Shown in pieces: positions 6,021 to 8,298 of a stretch of 8,298 nt of DNA. Origin of the DNA: an uncultured Bacteroidota bacterium (GTDB lineage: Bacteria > Bacteroidota > Bacteroidia > Chitinophagales > Chitinophagaceae); assembly GCA_903913355.1 (NCBI GenBank), contig CAIWKU010000478.1, forward strand, positions 1 to 8,298, in the 5' to 3' direction. The translations under genes and the position numbers were made by a program. The stretch's first letter is position 1. Each line of letters begins with the position of its first letter. The notes under the pieces were generated by a model. That model was given only the letters and a program-made list of their open reading frames with translations. It did no database searches and had not been told where the DNA came from.

Positions 6021-6983
6021 ATGTCAGTACTCATATTTGTTGATCAATCAGAAGGTCATATCAAAAAAGCTTCTTACGAAGTAGCTACCTATGGTGCCAA
6101 GCTTGCCGCACAACTCGGAACTACTGCGGAGGCACTTGTTTTAGGCACAATTACCGATAACCTGGCTGATTTGGGTAAATACGGTATCAAAAAAGTACAC
6201 CAGGTAGCCAATGAAACCCTGAACCACCTCGATGCGCAATTATTTACAAACGTAATTGCAGAAGCAGTAAAACAACTCGGAGCCACTGTGGTTATTTTCT
6301 CGCATACCCAAACCGGCAAAGCCATTTCATCCAATGTTGCTGCCCGCTTACAGGCAGGTATTGTAACCGGTGCTTCCGCCTTACCGGATACTACTAATGG
6401 CTTTGTGGTAAAGAAAACCGTGTTTTCCGGAAAAGCATTTGCCAATATTGCCATTCATTCTCCTATTAAAGTCATTTCCCTGAATCCCAATAGCTTTCAT
6501 ACATTGGCGGGTGAAGGTGTTGCAGAAGTAAGTAGCTTGGCTATTGCCGTTGGCAATCCGAAAGTAAAAGTCAACTCAATTGATAAAATCATTGGTGAAG
6601 TTCCCTTAACAGAAGCAGATATTGTAGTAAGTGGCGGACGTGGCCTGAAAGGACCTGAAAATTGGGGTATCCTGCTTGACCTTGCGAAAGAATTACATGC
6701 AGCAACAGCTTGCAGTAGACCTGTAGCCGATGCAAACTGGCGACCACATCATGAGCATGTTGGACAAACAGGTGTTCAAATTGCACCCAATTTATATATT
6801 GCCCTGGGCATCTCCGGTGCTATACAGCACCTGGCCGGAGTAAACAGAAGTAAAGTGATCGTTGTCATTAACAAAGATCCTGAAGCCCCTTTCTTTAAAG
6901 CAGCAGATTATGGAATTGTAGGAGATTTGTTTGAAGTAGTGCCTAAATTGACTGAGGAGATTAAGAAAATGAGGGGTGAATAA
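6021..6983 (+). CDS. etfA: Electron transfer flavoprotein subunit alpha
   Basis: EtfA pairs with EtfB and carries the FAD. The 320-aa protein has the usual N-terminal domain (1-about 185) starting MSVLIFVDQSEGHIKKAS, and a C-terminal FAD-binding domain: VVSGGRGLKGPENW (202-215), CSRPVADANW (231-240), VGQTG (247-251), and the family signature LYIALGISGAIQHLAG (258-273) continuing to VVINKDPEAPFF (281-292) and ADYGIVGDLFEVVP (295-308). All FAD-contacting motifs are present, so the subunit looks functional. The start at 6021 gives the standard beta-strand N-terminus and follows an AT-rich 32-bp gap after etfB. No acyl-CoA dehydrogenase or ETF-quinone oxidoreductase gene lies within the window, so the electron donor cannot be read from context. 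The stop is followed 7 bp later by the left arm of an inverted repeat. Confidence 0.98.
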   Translation: MSVLIFVDQSEGHIKKASYEVATYGAKLAAQLGTTAEALVLGTITDNLADLGKYGIKKVHQVANETLNHLDAQLFTNVIAEAVKQLGATVVIFSHTQTGKAISSNVAARLQAGIVTGASALPDTTNGFVVKKTVFSGKAFANIAIHSPIKVISLNPNSFHTLAGEGVAEVSSLAIAVGNPKVKVNSIDKIIGEVPLTEADIVVSGGRGLKGPENWGILLDLAKELHAATACSRPVADANWRPHHEHVGQTGVQIAPNLYIALGISGAIQHLAGVNRSKVIVVINKDPEAPFFKAADYGIVGDLFEVVPKLTEEIKKMRGE

Positions 6984-6990
6984 GAGGAGG

Positions 6991-7113
6991 TGGCTGTTGG
7001 CTATTGGTTAGTTAAACTATAGGGTACAAGGTTATATTTTTTTACAACACTTATATCGGTTAGACTAAAATAAAATAGTGCTAAAAGCCAATAGCTAATA
7101 GCCAACAGCCATT
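6991..7113. repeat. Inverted repeat of heptad-phased arms between the convergent etfA and cupin genes
   Basis: TGGCTGTTGGCTATT (6991-7005) is the exact reverse complement of AATAGCCAACAGCCA (7097-7111), 15 bp, with 91 bp between the arms. Both arms have a 7-bp period: TGGCTGT, TGGCTAT, TGGTTAG on the left (6991-7011), and AGCCAAT, AGCTAAT, AGCCAAC, AGCCATT on the right (7086-7113). The right arm overlaps the cupin stop codon (7112-7114), and the left starts 7 bp after the etfA stop. The intervening AT-rich DNA has a T-run (TTTTTTT near 7039) but holds no gene. It may form a 3' hairpin for both transcripts, though the loop is much longer than in a classic terminator. Confidence 0.9.
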
Positions 7114-7459
7114 ACTTTCTATTCGCATTCTCCAACATCACCCTATAATCCTCCCTCACCGGCGTAAACACATCCAATATCTTACAGTCGGTAATAGCCA
7201 ATCCTGAATGTTTTACATTGGAAGGGATCACTACTACTTCGCCTACACCAAATCGGATCGGTTTTCCATCCAGCGTTAATTCAAATTCGCCTTCGAGAAT
7301 ATGCGATACCTGTTCCTGTGGATGGGAATGTTCGGGAAGGGCTTTCCCTGCAATAACATCTACAAAAGAAAAAGTCATTTCTGCTGTATGAATAAATCTG
7401 GCTGTATACCCGCTGATCAGTTCCACCGGAGTAATTGAAGCAACCTGAATCTTTGACAT
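7112..7459 (-). CDS. Small single-domain cupin protein
   Basis: This 115-aa protein is a single cupin barrel (Cupin_2 type). Motif 1 is GKALPEHSHPQEQVSHILEGE (38-58), with metal-ligand candidates His44, His46 and Gln50 (Glu49 is adjacent). Motif 2 is GEVVVIPSNVKHSGLA (73-88), with His84 as the fourth ligand and Asn81 in place of the usual Gly. The protein should bind a divalent metal; its substrate is not readable from sequence. Related small cupins act as sugar-related enzymes, dioxygenases or sensors, so I leave the function open. It is cytoplasmic, with no signal peptide. The start ATG at 7459 follows an A-rich stretch. A terminator for the upstream yceI-type gene and a weak -7 element separate it from that gene, so it is probably a single-gene unit. 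Confidence 0.9.
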   Translation of the reverse strand: MSKIQVASITPVELISGYTARFIHTAEMTFSFVDVIAGKALPEHSHPQEQVSHILEGEFELTLDGKPIRFGVGEVVVIPSNVKHSGLAITDCKILDVFTPVREDYRVMLENANRK

Positions 7460-7477
7460 AGTTCTTATTTAGACTTA

Positions 7478-7485
7478 CGAATATA
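7478..7485 (-). promoter_or_regulatory. Weak candidate -7 element of the cupin gene
   Basis: On the - strand this reads TATATTCG, 7 of 8 to TAnnTTTG, 18 bp from the cupin ATG. It lies directly beyond the T-rich tail of the preceding terminator, and no -33 TTG is found at the proper spacing. Confidence 0.35.
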
Positions 7486-7494
7486 CCCAAAAAC

Positions 7495-7523
7495 AAAAAG
7501 CACCGCATGAAGCAGTGCTTTTT
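7495..7523 (-). terminator. Rho-independent terminator after the yceI-like gene
   Basis: AAAAAGCAC (7495-7503) pairs perfectly with GTGCTTTTT (7515-7523), 9 bp around an 11-nt loop. Read on the - strand, the stem is followed by a T-rich tail (TTTTTGTTTTT). It lies 20 bp downstream of the YceI stop and upstream of the cupin gene. Confidence 0.85.
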
Positions 7524-7542
7524 GATAATAAAGTTGATTGAA

Positions 7543-8118
7543 TTATTTTGCAAAAATATGAATAGCTAATTCAACATCTTTTGCAACCATTCCAATACCA
7601 TAGTTAACACCAAAAGTAGTTCTGTCTACGCTAAAGAAAGCCTGTGCAAAAAAACCGCCTTTCTCATCCAGGTTACGGATCTGGGCCTGGAATTTAACGG
7701 GAACATTTGTTCCTTTAATATTCAGGTTACCACTGATATCAGCAGTGCTTTCACTGGTATACGTAACTCCGGTGATTTCATAGGTAGCTTCACCAAATTT
7801 GGCAACATCAAAGAAATCAGGAGTTTTCAGGTGACCGGTTAATCTGTCTCCACCACCTGCATCAGTTACTTTCAGGTTAGCCAGATCAATCACAAATTTT
7901 CCACCAGTCAGTTTACCGCCATCAACTGTTACTGTACCACTTTTGATAGGGAAATAGCCAGTATGAAAATCTGATTTTTTTGCGCCTACCCAGTCAATAC
8001 GGCTTTTTTCAGTAGAAACAGTTAATGAAGCCGGAGCTTTCTTTTCAGTTCCCGGGGCAAATGAATAGAGGCCCGCTAAAAAGGCTACACCAGCCAATGC
8101 CAAAAATGCTTTTTTCAT
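7543..8118 (-). CDS. YceI family protein, secreted lipid-binding-type beta barrel
   Basis: The 191-aa protein begins with a signal peptide: MKK followed by the hydrophobic stretch AFLALAGVAFLAGLYSFA, with no lipobox cysteine, so it is expected to be released into the periplasm rather than lipid-anchored. The mature part (from about residue 30) is the YceI domain, a lipocalin-like barrel: STEKSRIDWVGAKKSDFHTGYF (35-56), HLKTPDFFDVAKF (96-108), NLNIKGTNVPVKF (131-143) and FSVDRTTFGVNYG (162-174). Structurally known members bind polyisoprenoid or other long-chain lipids; the ligand here is inferred only from family. Length is standard. The start is fixed by the signal peptide. It is divergent from sucC, with 140 bp between, and followed by a clear terminator, so it is likely monocistronic. 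Confidence 0.95.
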   Translation of the reverse strand: MKKAFLALAGVAFLAGLYSFAPGTEKKAPASLTVSTEKSRIDWVGAKKSDFHTGYFPIKSGTVTVDGGKLTGGKFVIDLANLKVTDAGGGDRLTGHLKTPDFFDVAKFGEATYEITGVTYTSESTADISGNLNIKGTNVPVKFQAQIRNLDEKGGFFAQAFFSVDRTTFGVNYGIGMVAKDVELAIHIFAK

Positions 8119-8138
8119 AAACGATAATGTTTTTTACG

Positions 8139-8155
8139 ATTTAAATTTAAATATA
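8139..8155 (-). promoter_or_regulatory. AT-only palindrome overlapping a possible -7 element of the yceI-like gene
   Basis: ATTTAAATTTAAAT (8139-8152) is a perfect 14-bp palindrome. Overlapping it on the - strand is TATATTTA (8148-8155), 7 of 8 to TAnnTTTG, 29 bp upstream of the ATG. A perfect palindrome made only of A and T is fairly likely by chance in such a region, so the operator idea is weak; the promoter position is reasonable. Confidence 0.35.
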
Positions 8156-8235
8156 CGAGATTAAGCCGTAAAATTAGCAGATTTAATGTTACAACAATAA
8201 TAATAAAAAGCCCTTTTCTGAATAGTGGTTTGGCT

Positions 8236-8243
8236 TATCTTCG
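8236..8243 (+). promoter_or_regulatory. Candidate -7 element of sucC
   Basis: TATCTTCG matches TAnnTTTG at 7 of 8 positions, 15 bp before the sucC ATG. The upstream TCTG (8217-8220) is an imperfect -33 candidate at 15-bp spacing. Position relative to the start codon is good; the -33 part is doubtful. Confidence 0.45.
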
Positions 8244-8258
8244 CAAAAATTTTCCCGC

Positions 8259-8298
8259 ATGAACCTGCATGAATACCAAGCCAAAGAATTATTGAAAA
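8259..8298 (+). CDS. sucC: Succinyl-CoA synthetase (ADP-forming) subunit beta, 3'-truncated by window edge
   Basis: Only 13 codons are visible, reading MNLHEYQAKELLK. This is the near-invariant N-terminus of SucC (MNLHEYQAK in E. coli and most bacteria), the nucleotide-binding beta subunit of the TCA-cycle enzyme that converts succinyl-CoA to succinate with ATP formation. The frame is open to the window end. Despite the short length, the match is specific and the ATG position agrees with the conserved start. The gene is divergent from the yceI-like gene, and a possible -7 element lies just upstream. Whether sucD follows cannot be seen. Confidence 0.88.
   Translation, partial: MNLHEYQAKELLK

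Noticed and set aside
6089..6786. - strand open frames antisense to etfA
   Set aside because: Shadow frames of a strongly conserved gene; composition is not protein-like.
6991..7111. Miniature transposable element with 15-bp terminal inverted repeats
   Set aside because: No target-site duplication is visible at the borders (AGGAGG on the left, TTACTT on the right), and the arms are themselves 7-bp repeats. Not excluded, but unsupported.
7281..7553. - strand frame spanning the yceI terminator and the cupin 5' end
   Set aside because: It crosses a terminator hairpin and overlaps the cupin gene in another frame; Cys/Phe/Ser-rich noise.

Overview
The window looks like a chromosomal segment of a Bacteroidota bacterium, most plausibly a member of the Chitinophagaceae or a close relative. 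This rests on the style of the proteins (ORF6N protein, YceI, EtfB/EtfA, TMEM175-type protein), moderate-to-low GC, A-rich start regions without Shine-Dalgarno sequences, and several promoter elements of the Bacteroidota type (TAnnTTTG, with TTTG upstream at the etf operon). The genus call is inference. Most genes are metabolic or housekeeping, and no mobile element, CRISPR array, tRNA or rRNA was seen.

Layout, left to right: the 3' part of murQ (N-acetylmuramic acid 6-phosphate etherase, + strand), followed 10 bp later by an unrecognised 187-aa protein; a TMEM175-family membrane protein (- strand, convergent); a 51-aa highly basic Gly/Lys-rich protein (+) too short for routine ORF calling, with its own hairpin terminator; an ORF6N-domain protein (-) carrying a perfect 15-bp inverted repeat inside its reading frame; hutU, urocanate hydratase (-); a tandem array of 7-bp repeats; a 103-aa TPR protein (-); a divergent promoter region with a strong Bacteroidota promoter and an 8+8 bp palindrome; etfB-etfA (+), the two subunits of electron transfer flavoprotein; a 121-bp inverted repeat built from the same 7-bp unit; a small cupin (-); a hairpin terminator; a YceI-family secreted protein (-); and the first 13 codons of sucC (+), succinyl-CoA synthetase beta subunit.

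Functionally there are separate themes: cell-wall recycling (murQ), histidine degradation (hutU, without other hut genes here), and electron transfer and central carbon metabolism (etfBA, sucC). Only murQ with its downstream gene, and etfB with etfA, look like operons. The remaining genes appear to be short single units.

The least explained signals are non-coding: heptanucleotide-phased repeats (core AGCCAA) lying directly against stop codons at two separate places, the long perfect palindrome inside the ORF6N gene, and the palindrome at the predicted etf transcription start. The 51-aa basic protein is the best candidate for an overlooked gene. I did not find convincing evidence for a multi-gene undescribed system.
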